The notes: generated by a model not told the origin, from the sequence alone. Positions 1 through 6,095 are shown, numbered from the stretch's first letter. The stretch is 11,261 nucleotides of DNA from an uncultured Bacteroidota bacterium (GCA_903930725.1 CAIYZW010000322.1:1-11261), one strand, 5' to 3'. Numbers and translations: made by a program.

Positions 1-419
1 AGAAAGAAATCCTTCTTTGCATTTTCAATTTTATCCTTGTTTTCAAAAAGGCTTTTCAAAATATTGGAAGATATTTCCTTCTTTTCAACTTCAAGCTTTT
101 TCTGAATTTCTTCCAGCTTTGAAATTATGGCCCTGATTTCAGAATTGATCTTGAAAGCATTGGGAAGAAGAATAATTGATTTCTGCTTTTCCTTGAACTC
201 CTTTATTTCATCATTTGAAAGGCTTTCCTGAAGCTTCTTTGTAAGGGTGGGCATTGATTCCCATGCTTCAGAATTATCTTCATTCCAAGCCCCTGAAGGA
301 ATTGAAAATCCTGCTGAAATGTAGCTTGTTTTTGCTTTGAAATAAATCCTGATGTAAACAGGAAAATCCCCATTTGAATAAGGCTGGGGGAAAAGGAAGC
401 CTTTCATTTTTGATTTCAT
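1..419 (-). CDS. Tyrosine-type site-specific recombinase/integrase, N-terminal part (runs off the left edge)
   Basis: The minus strand is open from an ATG at 419 to the window edge (139 codons plus two bases). The product starts MKSKMKGFLFPQPYSNGDFP and continues with a VYIRIYFKAKTSYISAGFSI segment, a tryptophan pair (W48, W57), then a Lys/Glu-rich stretch including INSEIRAIISKLEEIQKKLE. A short beta-rich start, an 'xxAGFSIPSGAWN'-like turn and a following helical SAM-like segment match the arm-type DNA-binding N-terminus common in Bacteroidota integrases of the tyrosine recombinase family. The catalytic domain lies outside the window, so activity cannot be judged. A second ATG at 407 is in frame. 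Codon use differs from the other genes (8 of 10 leucines CTT and none TTA; 13 of 22 lysines AAG), which suggests acquired DNA. The family call rests on overall pattern and is likely, not certain. Confidence 0.72.
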   Translation of the reverse strand, partial: MKSKMKGFLFPQPYSNGDFPVYIRIYFKAKTSYISAGFSIPSGAWNEDNSEAWESMPTLTKKLQESLSNDEIKEFKEKQKSIILLPNAFKINSEIRAIISKLEEIQKKLEVEKKEISSNILKSLFENKDKIENAKKDFF

Positions 420-444
420 AATTCAGTTTCATAAATATCCAATA

Positions 445-475
445 CAAAGATAACTTTTATTAGTTAGCTAACAAA
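445..475 (-). promoter_or_regulatory. Promoter of the integrase gene, with nested palindrome
   Basis: On the minus strand TTTG (475-472) is followed after exactly 19 bases by TATCTTTG (452-445), a full match to the Bacteroidota consensus TTTG-N19-TAnnTTTG. The predicted start of transcription is near 439, about 20 bases before the ATG at 419. The spacer holds a perfect 10-base palindrome GTTAGCTAAC (463-472), itself inside a wider inverted repeat TTAGTTA (460-466) / TAACTAA (476-482). A protein bound there would cover the promoter, so an operator is plausible. Confidence 0.7.
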
Positions 476-606
476 TAACTAACAATAATTCTTACATTCT
501 TTTTCTTTGCTTTTCTTGAATATTCTATTTTGCAAACTGATTATTAATACTTTTGCTGATAGTTAAAAGGAAATCAAAAGTATCAAAAAGAAGCATTTCC
601 CCCACA

Positions 607-618
607 GGTGGGCCCACC
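607..618. repeat. 12-base perfect palindrome
   Basis: GGTGGGCCCACC is its own reverse complement and stands out as a GC-rich island in AT-rich DNA, directly adjoining the terminator stem. Its left half can instead pair with CCCAC at 601-605. It may be part of an RNA structure or a protein or recombinase binding site; the sequence does not decide between these. Confidence 0.6.
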
Positions 619-645
619 AAAAAGCCGGATTTTTTCCGGCTTTTT
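619..645. terminator. Strong bidirectional rho-independent terminator
   Basis: The stem AAAAAGCCGGA (619-629) pairs perfectly with TCCGGCTTTTT (635-645) around a five-T loop, and T continues to 647. Read on the plus strand this is a GC-cored hairpin followed by a U run. Read on the minus strand it also ends in five U, so it can stop the transcript of the LytTR regulator coming from the right. The stretch 646-791 beyond it holds nothing recognisable. Confidence 0.85.
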
Positions 646-791
646 TTGTGTTTTACTTTATCTGAATCGCTTTAAAACGCCAATAATAATACCAGGCTAT
701 CAAAATCAAATTTAAAAAGCACCACTGATGGAGATTAGCCTTTTCTTAAACCACCAAACATCCACGATTCTTTTTCGAAAGCTGTTCTTTG

Positions 792-1541
792 TTACAGATT
801 AATAAATAATTCGAGGAGTTGTTCCCGCTTACGAAATGATACGGGAATAACATGATCGCCTGTCATGTGAACTTGCCCGGCACCAGTTTTATCGAATGAA
901 GTGATGTGATTAATATTTATGAGATACTGTTTGTGCACCCTGAAAAATCCATATCCCGACAGCAAATCATCAAAATCCTTAATCGTTTTAAATACTGTAA
1001 TTACTCGGCCATCTGAAATATAAAATTCGGTATGGCTTTTTTCGGATTTGCACATTACAATTTCCTCCGAATTGATAACATATAAATTTGTGCCAGTGGT
1101 CAATACCACTTTTTTCGATCCGTTGGTGTTGCTTTGAAGATTGTAAAACAGAGATTTTAAACGGGTTTCGATATTTTGCCTGATCAACCTTTCGTTGGCT
1201 TTTTTTATAGCCGAAATCAAATCATCAGGCATGATTGGTTTTAGAAGATAATGAATAGCGCTAAATTTAAAGGCTTCAACGGCATATTCGCGGTAGGCGG
1301 TAACAAAAACTATATTAAAATTTATGCTTTCTAAACTATTAAGAAGGTCAAAACCAGTTCCATCAGGCAAAAGAATGTCCATTAAAACAAGCTTAGGCTC
1401 TTTTTTATTAATTATTTCTATTCCGGATTTAACATTATGCGCTTCACCAACAATTTCAACGTCAGGGCAATTTGACGCAATCAACAGCTTAATATGCTCG
1501 CGCGCATCCTGCTCATCCTCAATAATTATTGTACGGATCAT
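792..1541 (-). CDS. LytTR-family response regulator (receiver + LytTR DNA-binding domain)
   Basis: The 249-residue product has the two-domain form of LytR/AlgR regulators, of normal length. The receiver (about 1-120) shows the acidic pair E8-D9, the phospho-acceptor D55 in LVLMDILLPDGTG, T81 in FVTAY and the invariant lysine K101 in YLLKP. A linker of about 20 residues leads to the LytTR domain (about 143-249), with the family's FRVHKQYLININHI core and a following ...VIPVSFRKR segment. Such proteins are phosphorylated by a membrane histidine kinase and then bind promoter direct repeats; no kinase gene lies in this window, so the partner is unknown. The ATG at 1541 gives a start directly ahead of the receiver's first strand (MIRTIIIEDE). 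The gene stands alone, is divergent from yicC, and its transcript probably ends at 619-645. No consensus promoter was found upstream. Confidence 0.93.
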   Translation of the reverse strand: MIRTIIIEDEQDAREHIKLLIASNCPDVEIVGEAHNVKSGIEIINKKEPKLVLMDILLPDGTGFDLLNSLESINFNIVFVTAYREYAVEAFKFSAIHYLLKPIMPDDLISAIKKANERLIRQNIETRLKSLFYNLQSNTNGSKKVVLTTGTNLYVINSEEIVMCKSEKSHTEFYISDGRVITVFKTIKDFDDLLSGYGFFRVHKQYLININHITSFDKTGAGQVHMTGDHVIPVSFRKREQLLELFINL

Positions 1542-1570
1542 GACAAAATCTTTTTCCCATAATTTTTTTT

Positions 1571-1585
1571 GCAGAAATTCTCTGC
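1571..1585. promoter_or_regulatory. Imperfect 15-base palindrome ahead of the LytTR regulator
   Basis: GCAGA (1571-1575) and TCTGC (1581-1585) are inverted around AATTC. The site is about 30-44 bases upstream of the regulator's ATG. LytTR proteins usually bind direct repeats, so self-regulation through this site is not implied. It may be an operator for another protein, a 5' leader hairpin, or chance. Confidence 0.25.
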
Positions 1586-1759
1586 TAAATTATTAACTTT
1601 CTTTAATAGCTGCGACATTTTTTTCCCTGATCAGATCAAAAGACATCAAATTATCACAAATATTTTGTTTTTCATTAGCACCTGATAGATTTCGCTGTTC
1701 TGAGAAACCTCTGTTTAAAGGAAAATCAGATGTTCCGGGGCGAGTTTCGTTTTGATAGC

Positions 1760-1767
1760 TATCTTTG
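1760..1767 (+). promoter_or_regulatory. -7 element of the yicC-gmk-nadD promoter
   Basis: TATCTTTG fits TAnnTTTG exactly and sits 18 bases before the yicC ATG at 1786, giving a predicted start near 1774 and a very short leader. No good TTTG is found 19-21 bases upstream, so this is a half-match. The rest of the divergent gap 1542-1759 shows no other recognisable element. Confidence 0.5.
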
Positions 1768-1785
1768 CTCCTAAAATTAACGTGT

Positions 1786-2661
1786 ATGATTAAATCAATG
1801 ACAGGTTTTGGTAAAGCTGAGTGCGAATTAACCGATAAAAGAGTTTCGGTCGAAATAAAAACCTTAAATAGTAAACAGTTCGATATGCTGGCAAGGATTC
1901 CAAATGTATTTCGCGATAAGGAGCTTGATATCAGAACCTTTATGAACAACAAACTCGAACGGGGCAAGGTTGAGCTTACAATTTCGGTGGATGAAACCGC
2001 TGGTTACGAAAATTTCACAATTAATAAGAGCCTGGCAAAAAAGTATTACGATCAAATCATGATTCTTTCATCTGATCTGGGTCTTCGGCCCGATGCTCAA
2101 ATACTTTCGACATTGTTAAAACTACCTGATGTAATGAAAGCCGAACCAAAAGAATTAAAGGAAGAAGATTGGGCAATTGTAAACGGTGCTATCGGGGAAG
2201 CAATTAATAAATGTAACGAATTCAGGCAGATAGAAGGCAACAAACTCGAAACCGATTTCGAGATCAGGATTGGCCTGATTTTAGGTTGCTTAAATGACCT
2301 GAAACCTTTTGAAGAGGAACGTATTCAAAAAATCAGGACAAAATTTAAAAAGGATCTTTTAGAAAGCCTCACCGAACAAAAAATTGACGAAAACCGCCTT
2401 GAACAGGAAATTATCTATTATCTCGAAAAAATTGATGTCACCGAAGAAAAGACCCGGTTAAAAAGTCATTGCGATTATTTCCTGATTACATTGCTGGAAC
2501 CGGTTTCAAATGGGAAAAAGCTAAGTTTTATTGGCCAGGAAATAGGTCGTGAGATTAACACCATCGGATCGAAAGCCAACGATTATAACATGCAAAAAAT
2601 AGTGGTTCAGATGAAAGATGAACTCGAAAAAATTAAGGAACAATTGATGAATATTTTGTAA
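1786..2661 (+). CDS. yicC: YicC family endoribonuclease
   Basis: The 291-residue product starts with the family hallmark MIKSMTGFGKAE and ends with the DUF1732 signature, including YYLEKIDVTEEKTRLKSH, GREINTIGSKAND (254-266) and VVQMKDELEKIKEQ. E. coli YicC has about 287 residues and has been described as a divalent-metal-dependent endoribonuclease that affects a small RNA; cytoplasmic action is expected. The frame is open further upstream to an ATG at 1765, but 1786 is chosen because it gives the conserved N-terminus and because the -7 element at 1760-1767 would overlap the earlier start. It is the first gene of an operon: its stop is separated from the gmk ATG by a single base. Identification is firm; the substrate in this organism is unknown. 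Confidence 0.93.
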   Translation: MIKSMTGFGKAECELTDKRVSVEIKTLNSKQFDMLARIPNVFRDKELDIRTFMNNKLERGKVELTISVDETAGYENFTINKSLAKKYYDQIMILSSDLGLRPDAQILSTLLKLPDVMKAEPKELKEEDWAIVNGAIGEAINKCNEFRQIEGNKLETDFEIRIGLILGCLNDLKPFEEERIQKIRTKFKKDLLESLTEQKIDENRLEQEIIYYLEKIDVTEEKTRLKSHCDYFLITLLEPVSNGKKLSFIGQEIGREINTIGSKANDYNMQKIVVQMKDELEKIKEQLMNIL

Positions 2662-2662
2662 A

Positions 2663-3229
2663 ATGAAAGGCAAGCTCATCATCATCTCAGCACCCTCAGG
2701 GTCTGGCAAAACCACAATTGTAAAACAAATTCTTACTTCGGGGTTAAACATCGAATTTTCGGTTTCGGCTACAAGCAGGCAGCCCCGAAATAACGAAATC
2801 AATGGCCGTGATTATTATTTTATGTCGGCAGATGAATTTAAGAAGCGGATTGAAAATGATGATTTTTTGGAATGGGAAGAAGTGTATAGTGGCAATTTTT
2901 ACGGAACACTAAAATCGGAAATACAACGCATTTGGGATAAAGGGAATCATGTAATTTTTGATGTTGATGTAAAAGGTGGTTTGAATATCAAAAAAAATGA
3001 TCCTGAAAATGCCCTTGCAATTTTTATTCAGGCACCATCTGTTAGTGAACTCGGCGAAAGGCTAAAAAACCGCTTAACCGACACCGAAGAAACCATCAAA
3101 AAGCGCATCGCAAAGGCCGAATATGAACTTTCCTTTGCGCCTCAATTCGATAAAATTATCGTAAACGACAACCTTGATGATGCCATCAAAGAAACTTATA
3201 AAACGATCAATGCGTTTATTTGCAACTAA
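2663..3229 (+). CDS. gmk: Guanylate kinase
   Basis: The enzyme phosphorylates GMP (and dGMP) with ATP to give GDP in the cytoplasm, the essential step to GTP. The 188 residues are the usual bacterial length. The P-loop is APSGSGKTT (10-18), followed by the GMP-binding region SATSRQPRNNEINGRDYYF, then the VIFDVDVKGG core strand and the IKKRIAKAEYEL lid/helix region. The ATG begins one base after the yicC stop and places the P-loop at the normal distance from the N-terminus, so translation is probably coupled. nadD follows after three bases. All key residues I can recognise are present. Confidence 0.97.
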   Translation: MKGKLIIISAPSGSGKTTIVKQILTSGLNIEFSVSATSRQPRNNEINGRDYYFMSADEFKKRIENDDFLEWEEVYSGNFYGTLKSEIQRIWDKGNHVIFDVDVKGGLNIKKNDPENALAIFIQAPSVSELGERLKNRLTDTEETIKKRIAKAEYELSFAPQFDKIIVNDNLDDAIKETYKTINAFICN

Positions 3230-3232
3230 AAA

Positions 3233-3832
3233 ATGAACGTCATGAAAAACCCGGCAATTAAAACAGGGCTGTTTTTTGGTTCATTCAATCCAATTCATAC
3301 AGGGCATCTCATCATAGCCTCCTATATGCGCGAATTTACCGATCTGGAGCAGGTTTGGTTTGTAATTTCGCCTCAAAATCCGCTAAAAACAAAAGAAAGT
3401 TTGCTTGCCGATCATCATCGCCTTATGCTTGTAAAAACTGCGATAGAAGATGATTCGGAATTTAAGGCTATTGATGTCGAATTCCGGATGCCAAGGCCTT
3501 CGTACACCATAAACACACTTGCTTATTTGAGCGAAAGTTATCCCGAAAGGAAATTTGTATTAATTGCCGGGACAGATATTCTTCGTTCATTTCATAAATG
3601 GAAAAACTACCAGGTAATCCTAAGCGAATATCAAATTTATATCTACAACCGCCCAGGATACCAAAAGGGAGATTTCACAAATCATCCATCAATAAAATAT
3701 TTTGATGCCCCCATGATGCAGATTTCATCAAGTTTTATCAGGACGGCCATTGGAGAAGGAAAAGATGTTCGTTACATGCTACCTCCCAAAGTGTGGGAAT
3801 ACATCCGCGAAATGCACTTTTACGAGAAATAA
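3233..3832 (+). CDS. nadD: Nicotinate-nucleotide adenylyltransferase
   Basis: NadD joins ATP and nicotinate mononucleotide to give deamido-NAD and pyrophosphate, the central step of NAD synthesis. The 199-residue protein has the nucleotidyltransferase motif GSFNPIHTGH (16-25, with H22 and H25) and the second motif ISSSFIR (164-170) near the C-terminus, both diagnostic. The region VLIAGTDILRSFHKWKNYQVIL matches the family's central segment. The ATG at 3233 lies three bases after the gmk stop; an alternative ATG at 3242 is in frame, and either leaves the domain intact. It is the last gene of the yicC-gmk-nadD operon. Confidence 0.95.
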   Translation: MNVMKNPAIKTGLFFGSFNPIHTGHLIIASYMREFTDLEQVWFVISPQNPLKTKESLLADHHRLMLVKTAIEDDSEFKAIDVEFRMPRPSYTINTLAYLSESYPERKFVLIAGTDILRSFHKWKNYQVILSEYQIYIYNRPGYQKGDFTNHPSIKYFDAPMMQISSSFIRTAIGEGKDVRYMLPPKVWEYIREMHFYEK

Positions 3833-3846
3833 AGGTTTAATTTCTC
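3824..3846 (+). terminator. Hairpin at the 3' end of nadD (weak terminator candidate)
   Basis: GAGAAAT (3824-3830) pairs perfectly with ATTTCTC (3840-3846) across a nine-base loop, and the stem overlaps the nadD stop codon. No run of T follows, so it is not a classical terminator. It may stabilise the mRNA end. Confidence 0.3.
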
Positions 3847-3860
3847 CTGGTGTAATAGGA

Positions 3861-3902
3861 ATTCTTCATTCAAAATTGGATATTCGACATTTTAAATTTA
3901 AA
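3861..3902. repeat. Degenerate tandem repeat, six 7-base units ATTnnnn
   Basis: Consecutive units are ATTCTTC, ATTCAAA, ATTGGAT, ATTCGAC, ATTTTAA and ATTTAAA, with ATT at every seventh base through six periods. No protein is encoded there. It lies between the convergent nadD and purA genes. Similar ATTC-rich low-complexity tracts occur between genes in Bacteroidota; I know of no function for them. Confidence 0.6.
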
Positions 3903-3949
3903 AACAAAAGTAAAATATTCAATAAAAGCATGTTAACTATTCGCTAACT

Positions 3950-3974
3950 CCTCATGCCTTATCCCTCATGCCTT
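3950..3974. repeat. 11-base direct repeat, 14-base period
   Basis: CCTCATGCCTT occurs at 3950-3960 and again at 3964-3974, separated by three bases, immediately before the 3' end of purA. It is non-coding as far as can be seen and ends the low-complexity convergent gap. Confidence 0.6.
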
Positions 3975-3980
3975 CTTCTC

Positions 3981-5264
3981 CTAACGGAAAATTGTTTGTG
4001 TGCGGTCGGGGCCTAACGATACAACAGTAATTTTTATACCAGTTTCGTTTTCGATAAGATGGAGATAATCATTAAGTTCCTGAGGAAAGCTATCCGTTTT
4101 AACCACATTATTCACTTCGGTGTTCCAACCTTTCACTGTTTTGTAAACTGGTTGCAAATGATGATCCTCAAAAGGGATGTAATCAATTATTTTATCGTTA
4201 AATAGGTAATTTGTGCTGACTTTAAGGTTTTCAAAGGTATTTAATACGTCAGCTTTCATCATTACGAGTTCGGTAACACCATTAAGCATCACTGCGTATT
4301 TTAAGGCAACTAAATCGAGCCAACCACAGCGCCGAGGTCGGCCGGTGGTTGAGCCGAATTCCCGGCCAATTTCGCGCATTTTATTTCCTTCTTCATCATC
4401 AAGTTCCGTTGGAAAAGGACCGCTTCCAACCCGTGTACAATAGGCTTTAAAAACACCGAAAACCTTTCCAACCTTCGAAGGTGCAATTCCAAGCCCGGTG
4501 CAAACTCCTGCGCAAATTGTGCTTGAGGAGGTAACAAAAGGATACGAACCAAAATCAATATCCAGAAGGCTGCCCTGTGCACCCTCGGCAAGGACAGATT
4601 TATTTTCGTCTAAACATTTATTTATAAATATTTCGCTATCAATTTGTTTGAAGTTTTTAAGCGCTTCAAGCGCATCAAACCATTTGTCTTCATAATCTCC
4701 AAAATCCATTCCTTCAATTTTAAACTGTGCAAAATCTAAAGTTATGGATTGAATAGTCTTGAAATGTTTTTGTTTGAGGTCTTCGTATTTTTGTCTGAAA
4801 TCCGGAGAACAAATATCGCCAACCCTAACGCCCAGCCTGGCTACTTTATCGGTATAGGTGGGGCCAATGCCTTTTAAGGTTGAGCCAATTTTTAACTTTC
4901 CTTTGTCGGCTTCAAAAACTGCATCGAGCAACCTGTGCGTAGGCAGAATAAGATGCGCCTTTTTGGAGATAAGTAAATTCTTTTCGGGATGTACGTTTTT
5001 TGTTTTAAGGGAAGTAATTTCTTTAAGAAAAACAAAAGGATCAATAATTACCCCATTGCCGATAATATTGATTTTTTCGGGATTGAATATCCCGGAAGGA
5101 ATGGTATGGAGGACAAATTTTTTACCATCAAATTCGATGGTGTGCCCGGCGTTTGGCCCACCCTGGAAGCGTGCAATAACATCGTAATCCGGCGAAAGAA
5201 CATCAACAATTTTACCTTTACCTTCATCGCCCCACTGAAGCCCTAAAATTACATCTACTTTCAT
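3981..5264 (-). CDS. purA: Adenylosuccinate synthetase
   Basis: PurA condenses IMP with aspartate using GTP to form adenylosuccinate, the first committed step to AMP. The 427-residue protein is close to the 432 residues of E. coli PurA. The GTP-binding start GLQWGDEGKGK puts the catalytic aspartate at D13, and GGPNAGH puts the catalytic histidine at H41, the same numbering as E. coli. Further family blocks are LKGIGPTYTDK, VLAEGAQGSLLDIDFGSYPFVTSS, TGRPRRCGWLD and the C-terminal SLGPDRTQTI. The start MKVDVILG is the only sensible one. It is the last of three co-directional genes (rel, fur, purA), separated from fur by 207 bases, and has its own consensus promoter in that gap. Confidence 0.98.
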   Translation of the reverse strand: MKVDVILGLQWGDEGKGKIVDVLSPDYDVIARFQGGPNAGHTIEFDGKKFVLHTIPSGIFNPEKINIIGNGVIIDPFVFLKEITSLKTKNVHPEKNLLISKKAHLILPTHRLLDAVFEADKGKLKIGSTLKGIGPTYTDKVARLGVRVGDICSPDFRQKYEDLKQKHFKTIQSITLDFAQFKIEGMDFGDYEDKWFDALEALKNFKQIDSEIFINKCLDENKSVLAEGAQGSLLDIDFGSYPFVTSSSTICAGVCTGLGIAPSKVGKVFGVFKAYCTRVGSGPFPTELDDEEGNKMREIGREFGSTTGRPRRCGWLDLVALKYAVMLNGVTELVMMKADVLNTFENLKVSTNYLFNDKIIDYIPFEDHHLQPVYKTVKGWNTEVNNVVKTDSFPQELNDYLHLIENETGIKITVVSLGPDRTQTIFR

Positions 5265-5300
5265 TTAACCTAAGTTTTGTGATGGTTTAAAATAATGTTG

Positions 5301-5331
5301 CAAAGCTAAGGAATGAATTGTTGCATCCAAA
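5301..5331 (-). promoter_or_regulatory. purA promoter
   Basis: On the minus strand TTTG (5331-5328) is followed after exactly 19 bases by TAGCTTTG (5308-5301), a full consensus match. Transcription should start near 5295, leaving about a 30-base leader before the ATG at 5264. The upstream element is embedded in the perfect palindrome CAAAGCTTTG (5328-5337), and the heptamer AGCTTTG occurs at both elements, 27 bases apart. Confidence 0.7.
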
Positions 5332-5375
5332 GCTTTGAAGTACAAAAATTGCGATTAAACTATTTACCGGGCATC

Positions 5376-5391
5376 TTAACCTGGAGGTTAA
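5376..5391. repeat. Small inverted repeat in the fur-purA gap
   Basis: TTAACC (5376-5381) and GGTTAA (5386-5391) pair around TGGA. It lies between the fur stop and the purA promoter. There is no T run after it on either strand, so a terminator role is doubtful. Confidence 0.35.
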
Positions 5392-5431
5392 ATATGGGAT
5401 ATCTCTAACTAAATCAATGCGTTACTCGCGT

Positions 5432-5446
5432 AAAACCCGCGGTTTT
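5432..5446. repeat. Inverted repeat 3' of the Fur-family gene
   Basis: AAAACC (5432-5437) and GGTTTT (5441-5446) pair around CGC, about 25 bases past the fur stop codon as transcribed. It could be a weak terminator or 3' end structure for the fur transcript; the following minus-strand sequence is not U-rich beyond the stem. Confidence 0.3.
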
Positions 5447-5471
5447 GGCATTGTTGAAGCATGAAAAGGTT

Positions 5472-5960
5472 TTATTTTGTTTTATCCTTTGCCTGGGATG
5501 CCCCCTTTTTATCAGATTGATGGTTTTCGCAGGCTCCGTAAAAGGTAAGGGAATGGTGGGTAATTTTAACATTCAATTCTTTTTCGACAAAATCTCTTAT
5601 CTCGTTTATCCGGGAATCATAAAACTCTAATACTTCGCCATTAACCAGGCAGATGAAATGATCGTGCTGTCTGAATTTGAAAGATCTTTCAAATTGTGCA
5701 CAATTATTTCCAAACTGATGTTTGGTTACCAGATTACAATCCAGCAACAACTCGATTGTATTGTAAAGCGTTGCCCTGCTTACCCTGTATTTATTGTTCT
5801 TCATTCGAATGTACAAGGTTTCGATGTCGAAGTGTCCTTCGGTAGCGTAAATTTCCTTTAAAATTGTGTACCGTTCGGGGGTTTTCCTATGTCCTTTACC
5901 TTCAAGATATTCCGTAAATATTTTCTTAACTGTATCCAACGATTCCTGATTCTCTTTCAT
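5472..5960 (-). CDS. Fur-family transcriptional regulator with altered structural zinc motifs
   Basis: The 162-residue product from the ATG at 5960 has the Fur fold: a winged-helix DNA-binding half with GHRKTPERYTILKEI and YRVSRATLYNTIELLLD, then a metal-binding dimerisation half. Residues matching the regulatory metal site are kept: H43 (GHFDIETL), E91 (QFER), H99 and H101 (QHDHF). The structural zinc CxxC pairs are not: the first reads C104-L-V-N107 and the second C144-E-N-H147. Fur, Zur and PerR proteins repress metal-uptake or oxidative-stress genes; which one this is cannot be told. A start at 5978 (MPNFKG) is possible. The open frame extends to 6041, but the promoter-like element at 6039-6046 would then lie at the start, so that is unlikely. 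AAAGGA precedes 5960. The C-terminus is Lys/Asp-rich. It lies between rel and purA. Confidence 0.88.
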   Translation of the reverse strand: MKENQESLDTVKKIFTEYLEGKGHRKTPERYTILKEIYATEGHFDIETLYIRMKNNKYRVSRATLYNTIELLLDCNLVTKHQFGNNCAQFERSFKFRQHDHFICLVNGEVLEFYDSRINEIRDFVEKELNVKITHHSLTFYGACENHQSDKKGASQAKDKTK

Positions 5961-6006
5961 TCCTTTAAAATTTGGCATAAAAATAATCAAATTTCCATTA
6001 CTGCTA

Positions 6007-6023
6007 TTATTTGGTATAAATAA
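6007..6023. promoter_or_regulatory. Candidate operator upstream of the Fur-family gene
   Basis: TTATTT (6007-6012) and AAATAA (6018-6023) form a 17-base inverted repeat around GGTAT. It lies just downstream of the predicted transcription start, where a bound repressor would block the fur-family promoter. Fur and PerR boxes are AT-rich inverted repeats of similar size, and these regulators often control themselves. The match is to shape, not to a known box. Confidence 0.35.
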
Positions 6024-6038
6024 AAATAGTTTGGGTGG

Positions 6039-6069
6039 CAAATTTAGATTTTTCTAAACGAATATCGAA
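6039..6069 (-). promoter_or_regulatory. Promoter of the Fur-family gene
   Basis: TAAATTTG (6046-6039 on the minus strand) fits TAnnTTTG; 19 bases upstream is TTCG (6069-6066), three of four matches to TTTG. Transcription would start near 6032, after the rel stop codon at 6096, so the gene can be expressed apart from rel. Confidence 0.5.
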
Positions 6070-6095
6070 TGAATTTTTTAATTAAAAACACCATT

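Larger units (their letters stand above)
548..645 (+). ncRNA. Possible short structured transcript ending at a terminator
   Basis: A plus-strand -7-like element TACTTTTG lies at 548-555; a TTTG at 529-532 is only 15 bases upstream, so the promoter is weak. About 85 bases later comes a strong terminator (619-645). Between them are GGAAAT (569-574) pairing with ATTTCC (595-600), CCCAC (601-605) pairing with GTGGG (608-612), and a perfect 12-base palindrome GGTGGGCCCACC (607-618). No open frame of useful length is present. It could be a small RNA, or the remnant of a structured gene cut by the element to the left. Only the inverted repeats are certain. Confidence 0.25.

Noticed and set aside
591..620. 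A tRNA 3' end next to the integrase (the region ends ...CCCACC A before the terminator)
   Set aside because: No T-arm with GTTCRANNC is present, the five bases before the would-be T-loop do not pair, and no 5' half is visible. Kept only as a generic attachment-site idea.
1765..1785. Longer yicC start (MLLKLTC...)
   Set aside because: The conserved family N-terminus begins at 1786, and the -7 element overlaps the earlier ATG.
1593..1967. Open frame on the minus strand in the gap between the LytTR regulator and yicC
   Set aside because: Half of it is antisense to yicC, it has no recognisable motif or start signal, and the product does not resemble a known family.
5961..6041. N-terminal extension of the Fur-family protein from an ATG at 6041
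   Set aside because: The extension has no similarity to Fur N-termini, and the predicted promoter element at 6039-6046 covers that start codon.
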